NCBI GenBank assembly: GCA_028335825.1
Contig: JAIOKI010000025.1
Location: forward strand, 62,001 to 126,000
Length of the DNA stretch: 64,000 bases
Direction of reading: 5' to 3'
Origin: Nosema muscidifuracis
Lineage: Eukaryota > Microsporidia > Nosematidae
Positions 20,595 through 29,429 of the stretch are shown in pieces; the first letter of the stretch is position 1; each line of letters begins with the position of its first letter. A program made the translations under genes and the position numbers. Under the pieces are notes generated by a model. It was given only the letters and a program-made list of their open reading frames with translations, was not told where the DNA came from and made no database searches.

Positions 20595-22703
20595 ATGTCA
20601 AACAAGTCATTAGAAAATGTAAATAATCAGTTCATTACAGTACTAAAATCTCTTAACATAGAAGACTCTAAACAGCATAAATTGAGTATAAACTTGGATC
20701 TAAAGAAGAAAATTAAAACAATAATTTCTATACAATCATTAGAAGAAAGAAAGAGTAACATACCAAAATACTTGTCAAATAGTAAATCATATATATCTTT
20801 GTTATCTCTAGTTATATCTCTAACTACCAAAACTCTCTTTACTATATTTATTAATAATGATGGAGCTAATATAATAAGAAAAGTTATGGAAGAAGAAGAA
20901 GGTGATAAAGTTTCTATTTGTATTGAATTCATACATAGAATGATTTTAACTTATGGTATGGAATTTGATACTAATTTTTTAATTAAAAAAGCTGCTGAAT
21001 ATGAAAAATGGGAAGTATTTGATATACTTGATAATTTTGGTATATTATTTGAAGGTGATTGTATATGTAAAATGCTTGTATATAAGATTATTAATAGTAC
21101 AACAGAAGGAGTAGAATATATTACAGATAAAATTATAAAAAGTAAGTATAGAAAGATATATGAATATATTAAATATAATAAAGTAAAAGATGATAATTTA
21201 AAAAATGATAATTTACAAGATGATATTATAAAAGATAATAAAGTAAAAAATGATAATTTAAAAGATAATAATTTACAAGATGATATTATAAAAAATAATA
21301 ATTTACAAGATGATAATTTACAAGATGATAATTTAAAAGATGATATTATAAAAGATGATAATTTAAAAAATGATAATTTAAAAGATGATAATTTACAATG
21401 TATCGAAGATAAAAATCTTGAGAAAGTTTTGATGGATATTTTATTTTTGAGAAATTTACAAAATAAAAAAGTTGAGGGAGTTAAAATTAATGAAGAAGTC
21501 AAGAAGGAAGAGAATATAAAAAAAAATATAGAAATAAAACCAATAGTTAAAGAAGAAAAAAAAATAGAAATTAAAGAAGAAATAAAACCAGAAATAAAAA
21601 AAGAAGTTAAGAAGATCGTTAAAAAGAAAATGGTTTTTAAGAAGAAAGAACCTTCTGTAAATTATTTAAATATAAAATGGACTAAGATTGATAAGAAAGA
21701 CACTTTGTTTGAATCAATTGATTTAGATTATTACAAAGAGAAGTTTTCTAAAGAAGATCTAGAATATTTCATTAAAGTACCAGAAGTAAAGAAATTATCC
21801 AAAGAAATAAAAAGGGAAATTCTTATGGATCCTAAAAAAAGTTATGCCTTAAATATAGCATTATCTAGAATAAAATGTGATTATAAAGATGTTGTATATG
21901 GAATATTACAACAAGATAGTGAAGTTTTAAATGATAATTTAATTAATCAACTTCTTTTATATTTCCCTACAGATCAGGAAGTATCAAATATTTTATCAAT
22001 TTCAAGTACTGATAAATACGTTTTATTTTTTAAAGAATGTGGTGATTGTATACAAGATGTTAGAAATAATCTTAAAAGTATCAAATTAGATTTTCTTATT
22101 AAGAATTGTAATATAAACTATATAAAAATATTTAATAATTTCTTTATAGAAGTATATAATAGTAGATATATTAAAGAATTAATTGGATGTATACTTTATA
22201 TAGGGAATATAGTCAATAAAGGGACTACATATGGTGGAGCAGAAGGATTTAGTATATTGGATATACCAAGTATACTAAATATGAGACTTAATAATCAAGA
22301 AAAAGATTTACAAAATAAAAAGATAGGAGATTTACATAATAAAAAGATAGGAGATATGATAAATAAAAAGAAAGGAAATATACAAACAGTTAAGGATCTT
22401 ATTAAAGGTAGGATTCCTAATAATGATATAAATATATCTTCATATAATAGTATAGATTTATCTTCAGATGTATCAGTAAGGAATATCAGTTATGATAATT
22501 TACTTAATGAAATTAGAGAAATAATTAATTTAAAAAAAGATATTTTAATACCACATAAAAAATATGAAGATATGTACATAATGTACAAAGAAATGATAGA
22601 ATTAAGTGAGAAGATTAAGAAAAGATTCTCATTGGATAGAATAAATGATGAAACAATTAGATTAATTATAGAATTATGTGATATACAAGATAAACATAAA
22701 TAA
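20595..22703 (+). CDS. Formin (FH2-domain actin nucleator) without a proline-rich FH1
   Basis: Read from the ATG at 20595, the protein has 702 residues. The frame extends five codons to a TTG, rejected because GCCC directly abuts the ATG. Residues 1-195 are helical and may be the FH3/regulatory part. Residues about 198-275 are a repeat of hexapeptides such as DDNLKN, DDNLQD and DDIIKD. Residues 275-355 are Lys/Glu-rich. From about 355 to the end lies the FH2 domain, with LNIKWTKIDK, PEVKKLSKEI, INQLLLYFPTDQEVS, NSRYIKELIGCILYIGNIVN and GTTYGGAEGFSILDI, the last being the classic GNxxNxGTxxGGAxGF motif. FH2 dimers nucleate and track actin barbed ends. A normal formin has a polyproline FH1 before FH2 to recruit profilin; none is seen here. 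A C-terminal DAD is not obvious. Confidence 0.93.
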   Translation: MSNKSLENVNNQFITVLKSLNIEDSKQHKLSINLDLKKKIKTIISIQSLEERKSNIPKYLSNSKSYISLLSLVISLTTKTLFTIFINNDGANIIRKVMEEEEGDKVSICIEFIHRMILTYGMEFDTNFLIKKAAEYEKWEVFDILDNFGILFEGDCICKMLVYKIINSTTEGVEYITDKIIKSKYRKIYEYIKYNKVKDDNLKNDNLQDDIIKDNKVKNDNLKDNNLQDDIIKNNNLQDDNLQDDNLKDDIIKDDNLKNDNLKDDNLQCIEDKNLEKVLMDILFLRNLQNKKVEGVKINEEVKKEENIKKNIEIKPIVKEEKKIEIKEEIKPEIKKEVKKIVKKKMVFKKKEPSVNYLNIKWTKIDKKDTLFESIDLDYYKEKFSKEDLEYFIKVPEVKKLSKEIKREILMDPKKSYALNIALSRIKCDYKDVVYGILQQDSEVLNDNLINQLLLYFPTDQEVSNILSISSTDKYVLFFKECGDCIQDVRNNLKSIKLDFLIKNCNINYIKIFNNFFIEVYNSRYIKELIGCILYIGNIVNKGTTYGGAEGFSILDIPSILNMRLNNQEKDLQNKKIGDLHNKKIGDMINKKKGNIQTVKDLIKGRIPNNDINISSYNSIDLSSDVSVRNISYDNLLNEIREIINLKKDILIPHKKYEDMYIMYKEMIELSEKIKKRFSLDRINDETIRLIIELCDIQDKHK

Positions 22704-22929
22704 AGAATGTATATAAGATAATTTAGAAAGAGAATTAAATAAATATAAATGAAGAGCGTATATGTTAAGTTAATTTATAAAGGAATTAAATATACATAAG
22801 TAAAGAATGTATTTAAGTTAATTTGAATAAGGAACTTATATATTAAATTAATTTATAAAGAAAAAATACTAATAAATTATATTAAAAACAAATATTTTAT
22901 TTTAAATAATTTCATTTTTCACCCTTCAT
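22704..22929. other. Intergenic stretch with degenerate formin-end repeats
   Basis: Phrases like AAAGAATGTATATAAGATAAT and AAAGAATGTATTTAAGTTAAT recur about four times after the formin stop. Nothing else is seen. Confidence 0.5.
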
Positions 22930-23125
22930 ATGAATAAACAAAAAATGAATAATCTTTTAAGACTCTTCAATAATAATTATATAACAAGACAAAATATCAT
23001 CAAATATTTTACAATTGGTGATAAGTTTAATGACGAAGAAATGAATATATTGATAAGAATGGTACCTTTTGATTCTTACTGATTGTGTAAGTATAAATGA
23101 CTTTATTAATTTTGTATACGAATAA
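22930..23125 (+). pseudogene. Small EF-hand-like gene with an apparent frameshift
   Basis: A CACCCTTCAT box sits directly before the ATG at 22930, so this is probably a real transcription start. The first frame gives 50 codons (MNKQKMNNLLRLFNN...) and stops at 23080-23082. An overlapping frame from about 23075 continues with TDCVSINDFINFVYE and stops at 23125. Together they resemble one EF-hand pair of the calmodulin or myosin-light-chain type: GDKFNDEEMNILI is like the helix before the last loop, and SINDFINFV is like the exiting helix. The shift lies close to a TTTT run. It may be a sequencing error, a real frameshift in a dying gene, or two unrelated short frames. Confidence 0.45.
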
Positions 23126-23237
23126 ATAGGATATTTTTTATATATTTAAATTTATAATAATCACTGATTTAATCTGACAACCCAATCAAAAATGTAAGTA
23201 CTGATATGATGAAATTGTTACTAATTTAGTCAAAAAA

Positions 23238-23308
23238 CTCTCCCACCGGGACTCGAACCCGGGCCACCAGCGTGACAGACTAGCATGCTACCACTGCACC
23301 ATAGGAGA
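23238..23308 (-). tRNA. tRNA-Asp (GUC)
   Basis: A 71-nt cloverleaf read on the minus strand. The acceptor TCTCCTA pairs with TGGGAGA (one G-U), the anticodon loop CTGTCAC gives anticodon GTC, and the T arm is CCGGG-TTCGAGT-CCCGG. There is no intron. The discriminator base is G, as expected for tRNA-Asp. Confidence 0.96.
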
Positions 23309-23363
23309 TTGATTAAGTGAAACAAATCTGAAACAACCATAAATTTAGTCAATTGATCCAAAT

Positions 23364-23588
23364 ATGAAGAATCCAAAGATTTTATTTAAAAACGAAGGTG
23401 AAGATGATAATATGATAAGACTGACTATAACTAAGAAGGAAGAACAGGTATTAGACCAGAATCATGTACAGGATACAGAAATTGAAAATACAGATGTACA
23501 GCGAGAGTCTTTACTAGATTCTTTAAAAAGTCTGTTAAAAGCGATCTATCAGTTTATTAAGGATATGTTTTGGTATATATTGAAATAA
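23364..23588 (+). CDS. Small hypothetical protein with hydrophobic C-terminus
   Basis: A 74-residue frame starting 55 bp after the tRNA-Asp gene, which is transcribed away from it. The N-terminal half is charged (NEGEDDN, TKKEEQ) and the last 25 residues (LLKAIYQFIKDMFWYIL) form a hydrophobic or amphipathic helix, as in tail-anchored or membrane-peripheral proteins. No C-rich box precedes the ATG, and no family is recognised. Codon use resembles that of the neighbouring genes, so it is probably real, but its short length leaves doubt. Confidence 0.5.
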   Translation: MKNPKILFKNEGEDDNMIRLTITKKEEQVLDQNHVQDTEIENTDVQRESLLDSLKSLLKAIYQFIKDMFWYILK

Positions 23589-23714
23589 ATAATTTATTAA
23601 ATTTTTAATTAACTTAGTATATAATAAGATTAAATAAATTGTTATTATTAATTAAAGTAAATTTAACAAAAGATAATTAAATATTTTTAATAATTAAAAT
23701 ACTTAAATATTATT

Positions 23715-23770
23715 AAAACAAAGAGTATCAGCTTCAGTATAGGTTAGAACCATGGCTTTCAGGAGATAAC
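23715..23770. repeat. Copy of the dispersed short element also found at 7.2 kb
   Basis: AGTATCAGCTTCAGTATAGG, TTAGAACCATGGCTTTCAGG and the preceding TTTAATAATTAAAATACTTA parallel the 7150-7250 locus. The core contains about 35 bp of higher G+C in a very A+T-rich setting. Confidence 0.55.
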
Positions 23771-23799
23771 TAAATATTTTATGATATTAAAATAATATA

Positions 23800-24090
23800 T
23801 GATATTTAAGTAATTTAAGTTAAATTAAAAAGATAGTTTATTATGACATTTAAATAAGTTTCAATTGAATTAAAAAGATAGTTTATTATAACATTTAAGT
23901 AAGTTTCAATTAAATTAAAAAGATAGTTTATATGACATTTAAATAAGTTTCAATTAAATTAAAACAATAATATAGTTGAACATTTAAATAAGTTCAATAA
24001 TAAGATAAATAAAAAATATAGTTGAACATTTAAATAAATTTAATAATAAGATAACTTAATAATATAGTTGAATATTTATAAAGTAATATA
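23800..24090. repeat. Degenerate tandem repeat of about 45-55 bp, about six copies
   Basis: AAAAAGATAGTTTATTATGA followed by CATTTAAATAAGTTTCAATT recurs about four times, then decays into TATAGTTGAACATTTAAATA forms up to the end of the next gene. Confidence 0.7.
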
Positions 24091-24133
24091 TTGAAAATAA
24101 GATTCAATAAAAGTTTTTAATATTTAATTAATT

Positions 24134-24715
24134 TTATACAACAGAAAAGAATACTAAATAACAGCATAGGGTAAGAAACTCATATATAAAATTTGATCTT
24201 CCATCTGGGAATGAATAACCAGACAATACATTAACATTACAAATATATTTAGCAAGACTACCATTTAAAAGACCAAGTAATCCTGGAACACTTGAATTAA
24301 TAAAAAAGCTACCAACAAAAATGAATATAGGACAATGTATTGTACTAAGAAAGACTACATAAACATATGACGAGAACGATGAATCATCCATTTTATCAAG
24401 CAAGAATCTAATAAAATAACCCATCACAAATGAAAATATTATTAAAAATAGGATTCTTCTTATAGATGCCCACATTAAATTATTGAGAGTGAACGTATTA
24501 TTGTACAGCAACATAAAAGCAAAGGCTCCTACTATTTGTGGAACGAGAATTAGCATAGCATATATTAGACTATAAGTGTAGGATTTATTTTTTATAATTC
24601 CTATTTGATGCAATGTAAATGTTGACATGTATTCGGTGAAGACTGAAGTGTTTGTATTGGATGATTGAGTTGAGGTTGTAAATTTTGGGATAGAGGCTGA
24701 ATGACGGACTACCAT
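24134..24715 (-). CDS. Hypothetical multi-pass membrane protein (about five helices)
   Basis: A 193-residue protein starting MVVRHSASIPKF. After a Ser/Thr-rich N-terminus of about 45 residues come about five hydrophobic segments, near 48-72, 85-106, 115-133, 134-155 and 175-193. The arrangement of a cytosolic N-terminus and five helices in about 200 residues recalls the Yip1/Yif1 family of ER-Golgi vesicle proteins, but I see no diagnostic Yip1 motif, so this is only a possibility. The start is supported by a CCCTTT box six bases upstream. It lies convergent to the small gene at 23.4 kb. The next frame 5' of it shows no gene. Confidence 0.75.
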   Translation of the reverse strand: MVVRHSASIPKFTTSTQSSNTNTSVFTEYMSTFTLHQIGIIKNKSYTYSLIYAMLILVPQIVGAFAFMLLYNNTFTLNNLMWASIRRILFLIIFSFVMGYFIRFLLDKMDDSSFSSYVYVVFLSTIHCPIFIFVGSFFINSSVPGLLGLLNGSLAKYICNVNVLSGYSFPDGRSNFIYEFLTLCCYLVFFSVV

Positions 24716-24944
24716 ATGATAAAGGGATAAATAAATTTATAAAAATGTTTTGTAACAAACAAATAAAAATTTGAAAAAGGAGAGATATTAAATAGAAAAA
24801 TAAGTGGATATTAATAGGATTAAAAACTTGTTTCAAAATTATCAGAGAAATTATTTGTTTCAAAGTGAATATTTTCATGGAGTTATTGATAATAAAAAGA
24901 ATTCCTGATATTTCAATTTTTAAATACTTTTCTATAAGAATCTT

Positions 24945-25235
24945 TACAATTGTCAAAAAATCAGAATTTTTGCAATGACAGTCAAACAACTTTTAAAATG
25001 ACAATTGTCAAAAAAATTAGATTCTTTTAAATGACAATTGTAAGTCAATCAACTCTTTACAATGACAGTCAATCAGAATCTTTAAAATGTAAGTCAATCA
25101 ACTCTTTACAATGACAGTTAAACAACTCTTTACAATGACAATTAAACAACTCTTTACAATGACAATCAGACAACTCTTTACAATGACAATTAAACAAAAT
25201 CTTTACAATGACAGTTAAACAAGTCTTTAAATTAA
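24945..25235. repeat. 24-bp tandem repeat, about nine copies
   Basis: AACTCTTTACAATGACAGTT and variants recur at 24-bp spacing (for example near 25101, 25125 and 25149), with less regular copies back to 24945. Because 24 is a multiple of three, the minus strand contains an open frame of repeated octapeptides (KELFNCHC). I regard this as a by-product of the repeat and not as a gene. Confidence 0.8.
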
Positions 25236-25309
25236 AAAGGTTTACATAATTCATTTCAAATACAAAAAAGACACCAATTTGTATACTATAAAATTAGGTA
25301 TATTATAAT

Positions 25310-26410
25310 TTAATTATTGGTTATTTCTTCAATAGATATTTCCCTACTCTCATACATCTTATCTACTCCACTAAAAAATATCTTAACACTTTTTAAATCA
25401 TGTTTTAATATCTCACTAGATAAAATAAATATTTTTACTTCTCCTGATACTACAGATACTCCCTCTATATTTATATTAATACCGTTATCTCCTATTACAG
25501 ATAAAGAATTATTTATTACTAAATCATCATATATTTTTCCTGTTAAATAAATCCCAAATGATCCTCTTACACATCCATCAATTTCAGCTAAACATGCTAT
25601 CTTACAAATAGAATTCTTTGATAAATTAAGAATATTCATCATATCATGGAATAATAATCTTTTTAACATATACTTCCTATCATGATTATATGGTGGATCT
25701 CCTATGAACTTGTTATAAGTAGTTTTATCAGTAAATTTATCAATAATATTATCAATATCTTTATATTCTCTATATTTTTCTTTAAGTTCATATACTTCTA
25801 TAAAGAATCTTTTTATGAGATCGTAATCTTTATCAAAAAATAATAAAATATTTTCATCTAGTAATTTAAGCAAGGGACCTTTATTTTCTATATCCATTAT
25901 TATATTATTAACGGTATCAAAGAATTCTGTATATTCTAAAGTAATATTCTTCACATGTACTATTTTAAGAAATTCTTTATAAAAATCTTTCTCATTTATA
26001 CCTATAGAATTTACAAATAAAGTAAGTCCATCTATTCTCTCTAATAGAATTTTCAAATTAGGTATAGTATAATAAAAAATACATCTATCATTTATCCTTA
26101 TTGCACAAATAATACCTCTCTTTAAAGATTTAATTTCATAATTATCAGATATAGGTTTAAGTATAGTACTCTTAGAATGAAACTTACCCGATTTCTTATA
26201 AATAGAATATATTAATATTGTATCACCATTAATTTCTTTTTTAATATAAGTAGATTCTTTGATTTGGGTTCCCATCTTAGACATTAGAGAAATATAATCT
26301 AAAGGACCATCTGTAGGAATATTAAATGAAAAGACTTTTTTTATATCAAAATCTATTTCTTTTATTTTTATTGAGTATACGAATAGAAATATGTAAAAGT
26401 AATTTATCAT
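25310..26410 (-). CDS. Putative secreted protein, lineage-specific family member B
   Basis: A 366-residue protein beginning MINYFYIFLFVYSIKIKEI, a likely signal peptide. No known domain is recognised. It is similar in its C-terminal half to the plus-strand gene at 11679-12830. The shared features are an LLDENxLLFFDKDYDLI segment (about 190-210), LLFHDMMNILNL (about 261-272), then a Cys-containing segment (CKIACLAEIDGC), and a closing pattern KSVKIFFSGVDKMYESR. Neither has the C-rich start box. The pair looks like a dispersed, fast-evolving family of secreted or surface proteins. The function is unknown. Being exported into the host cell is one option; a spore-wall or polar-tube-associated protein is another. 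Confidence 0.75.
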   Translation of the reverse strand: MINYFYIFLFVYSIKIKEIDFDIKKVFSFNIPTDGPLDYISLMSKMGTQIKESTYIKKEINGDTILIYSIYKKSGKFHSKSTILKPISDNYEIKSLKRGIICAIRINDRCIFYYTIPNLKILLERIDGLTLFVNSIGINEKDFYKEFLKIVHVKNITLEYTEFFDTVNNIIMDIENKGPLLKLLDENILLFFDKDYDLIKRFFIEVYELKEKYREYKDIDNIIDKFTDKTTYNKFIGDPPYNHDRKYMLKRLLFHDMMNILNLSKNSICKIACLAEIDGCVRGSFGIYLTGKIYDDLVINNSLSVIGDNGININIEGVSVVSGEVKIFILSSEILKHDLKSVKIFFSGVDKMYESREISIEEITNN

Positions 26411-26841
26411 TTTAGTATCCTTATTTTTTAATTATTTTTTTATATTAAAAGAGATTAAATTTGTTTGTTATATTGATTAATTTATTTTTATTAAATTATT
26501 AATTAAAATTGTTATATATTAAATAAAATTATCTTTATTATTATTAAATATTAGATAATATATCTTTATTATATATCAATTAAAATAGATCTTTATTATA
26601 ATTTAATTATAATTAATAAATAATATTTTAATAAATAAAGATAAATTTATTGATTTTGAATATTTATTTTTTTGATTTAACTCAATCATCTTAAATATTT
26701 ATATATTAATCTATTTATATATTGATCTATTTATATATTAATTTATTTATCATTATTACATCCATCAATTGATATCATTAATCTTAAATAATTATATTAA
26801 GGAGTATCTCCTATAAGTATTTTAAATTAATAATACGGGGT
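26411..26841. other. Divergent promoter region, A+T rich
   Basis: Shared upstream region of the two divergent genes. It is nearly pure A+T, with ATTATATATTAAT-type words. Apart from the GGGG just before the 26842 start, no C- or G-rich box is seen. Confidence 0.55.
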
Positions 26842-27330
26842 ATGGTAGTAAGAGATATAAGAAGAAAGAAAATAGATTATAAATTTGTATTAATAGATTA
26901 TCTTAGATCATTTATATTTCTAAAAATACCTCAAAGATCACTTTATATTTTTCATATACTAATTCCTTACTCTTTTCTTTTAATATTTTCTACTATATCA
27001 ATATATTTAAGATATTCAGATATTCTTATTAGACTAATTCTAGTATATTTATATATTATTTTATATCTAGCAATATTCTCTATTTTCATATTTATATTTA
27101 ATAATTTATACTCTTTTTTGTATATATTGTATATAAATATACTATCATTTACATATTTACCTTTATATATTTTCTTATATAAATATTCTTTTATAAGAAT
27201 TATTGTAATGTCTGTATATATTCTTTTTTATTATTATTTTATTAATAAGAATTTTAGACTTCATGATGAGATACTTAAGATTTTATGCATTATTTTTATA
27301 TTTATATTTATGCATGTATGCATAAATTAA
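26842..27330 (+). CDS. Hypothetical multi-pass membrane protein
   Basis: A 162-residue protein starting MVVRDIRRKKIDYKF, with a basic N-terminus of about 33 residues followed by four or five strongly hydrophobic, Ile/Tyr/Phe-rich helices between 34 and 160. The first four residues (MVVR) equal those of the protein at 24.1 kb, and the size and topology are similar, but the rest does not align convincingly. The ATG follows GGGGT immediately, the G-rich form of the microsporidian start-box signal. No family is recognised. The Ile/Phe bias is in part a consequence of base composition. Confidence 0.65.
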   Translation: MVVRDIRRKKIDYKFVLIDYLRSFIFLKIPQRSLYIFHILIPYSFLLIFSTISIYLRYSDILIRLILVYLYIILYLAIFSIFIFIFNNLYSFLYILYINILSFTYLPLYIFLYKYSFIRIIVMSVYILFYYYFINKNFRLHDEILKILCIIFIFIFMHVCIN

Positions 27331-27957
27331 TATTAATTAAATATTATATAAAAAATGACTATATAGATATTAAATAATAAATAAATAAAAATTATAGATA
27401 TTAAATAATAAAACAATTAAATAATTTATTATAAATACTATATATACATTAAAACTTTCATAATGACTAAAGACTGATTTAATAAATAAAGAATTCTAAA
27501 TAATATATTTGTTTCTTAAATAGTATAAAGATAATGATAAAATTTATACCTAAAAAGTCACAGTAAAGGGTCTTTTTTAAATTAAATTAATATAGACTTT
27601 ATCTATACTGGTTTTTAACTGTATTTTAATTAAACAAAAAAATAAATATAAAATATTATAATAAATATAAAATAAGAAAATATTATAATAAATATAAAAT
27701 AAGATAAAATAAAATAAAATAAGATAAAATAAAATAAAATAAAATAAATATAAATATAAATATAAATATAAATATAAATATAAATTAAAATAATATTATA
27801 ATAAATATAAGATAAGATAAAATAACTACTAAAATAAGAAAATATTATAATAAATATAAAATAAGAAAATATCATATTAAATATAAGAAAATATTATAAT
27901 AAATACACCCTCTTATTTATCAAATTACAAATACATTAACTTTATATTAATATAATA
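27331..27957. repeat. Intergenic A+T stretch with simple repeat
   Basis: Between 27630 and 27900 the sequence is a microsatellite-like mix of AAATATAAATAT and AATAAAATAAG words. An open frame of Ile/Tyr/Phe only on the minus strand is due to this repeat. No gene is seen. Confidence 0.75.
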
Positions 27958-28350
27958 TTATTTTAATTTATTTATGATATACACTACAATACATAAAATA
28001 AATCCAATTCCTCCACTTATTCTTAAATATTGTATTTTCTTTCTTATATTCAAATTCCTATTTTTAATAATTTCTATATCTTTTTTCATCTTATCCATTG
28101 TCTTTATACACCTAGTACACTCATCAATACCCATTTTATCATTTTTAATTTTAATTTCTTCTATCTGTTTACTTAAATCTGATAATCTATCACTAATCAT
28201 ATTTCCTGATAAAATTTCTGATTTGATAATTGATTTTGATGAATCTATTTCTGATAAGATACTCTCATCATTAAACATTGCCTTGGCTGATGAATATTTT
28301 GAAATAATATCTTTTATTTTCTCTAGTGTACAATCTTCTTCTAGTATCAT
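27958..28350 (-). CDS. Tail-anchored coiled-coil protein, possibly SNARE-like
   Basis: A 130-residue protein that is mostly charged and helical and ends in a single membrane helix (ISGGIGFILCIVVYIINKLK, about 111-130), the layout of a tail-anchored protein. The stretch from about 45 to 105 has heptad-like spacing (ISDRLSDLSKQIEEIKI; CIKTMDKMKKDIEIIKN). This is consistent with a divergent SNARE, for instance of the Vti1/Bos1/Sec20/Use1 group, or with another coiled-coil tether. The central Arg or Gln of the SNARE zero layer cannot be fixed by eye. The ATG lies shortly after a CCCTC box. The gene appears intact. Confidence 0.7.
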   Translation of the reverse strand: MILEEDCTLEKIKDIISKYSSAKAMFNDESILSEIDSSKSIIKSEILSGNMISDRLSDLSKQIEEIKIKNDKMGIDECTRCIKTMDKMKKDIEIIKNRNLNIRKKIQYLRISGGIGFILCIVVYIINKLK

Positions 28351-29429
28351 AAAAAGAGGGTGTATAAAAGATTTTTATAAGAAAATAATAAAGTATTTTT
28401 ATTTAACAATAGAGATGTATTTTCATTTAACAAAGGAGATATATTTTAAAGCATTTTTATTTAACAACAGAGATATATTTTTAAAGCATTTTATTTAACA
28501 AAGGAGATATATTTTTATAAGAAAATAATAAAGTATTTTTATTTAACAATAGAGATGTATTTTTATAAGAAAATAATAAAGTATTTACATTTAACAAAGA
28601 AGATATATTTTTAAAGATGGTTAATTTTAAACTTTTTATAGGAAATAGTTATATTGTATCACATCTTATTTAAAGTTCAAATAAAGATTATTTAATTCTT
28701 TTTCCTTACATGACTTTTAGCTATGGAACTTTATTATGTTTTTTTAATTTATTTTGACAGACCTCTTAAATAAATAAAAACTATTATAAAGATGATATTA
28801 TTTATATGTAGAGATACCACGATATTTTATATGAATATATTTATAAAAATACAATCTTATTTAATAAAAATATTATTTGATAGGAAAAATAAACATAGAG
28901 ATTTCTTTTCTTTTTGCTTCATAGTAATAATTTTCTAAATATATTATTAAATTAAAAATTGATCATAAAGTTTTAATTTTATAGTCTATATTTAATTACT
29001 TAAAAATGTTGAAAAACATTTTATTTGGAAGATTATATTAGTATTTTTAAATTTCAGCATATTAAATATTTGAATTAAAATATCCATTTAAATGACAGTG
29101 AAAATTGGTAAGTCATTAGTTAGATATTTACTTAGAAGTGAGTTACTATAATATAAAATTAATCATTCTATAAATTCGAAATTTAATGAAAAATAAAATT
29201 ATTTTGATTAACTTAATATTATCAATCCTTACTTTAAAAAACTACCATTCTTTATTAATAAACTTATACTAATAAAGAATAAAACCTTAGATAAAATACA
29301 TACATAAAAATCTTAGATAAATTAATAGAAAAAGACCTAAAATAAATTAATACAAAAACCTTAGATAAAATACATACAAAAAGACCTAAAATAAATACAA
29401 GAAATCTTAAATACTTAAAATCATTTCAT
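28351..29429. repeat. Gene-free stretch with degenerate tandem repeat at its left end
   Basis: From 28370 to 28610, units such as ATAAGAAAATAATAAAGTAT, TTTTATTTAACAATAGAGAT and GTATTTT recur about five times, in part overlapping the upstream region of the tail-anchored gene. From 28620 to 29250 nothing is recognised. From 29270 to 29400, AACCTTAGATAAAATACATA-like words recur about five times directly after the tubulin stop. Confidence 0.65.

Noticed and set aside
20951-21502. Minus-strand 183-codon Ser/Leu/Phe-rich frame
   Set aside because: Antisense of the hexapeptide-repeat part of the formin; no start box.
25069-25254. Minus-strand 61-codon frame of repeated KELFNCHC octapeptides
   Set aside because: It results from a 24-bp tandem repeat whose period is a multiple of three; no start box, and the repeat extends beyond the frame.
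27630-27875. Minus-strand 81-codon frame made of Ile, Tyr, Phe and Ser
   Set aside because: Microsatellite-like A+T repeat; composition is explained by the repeat, with no start signal.
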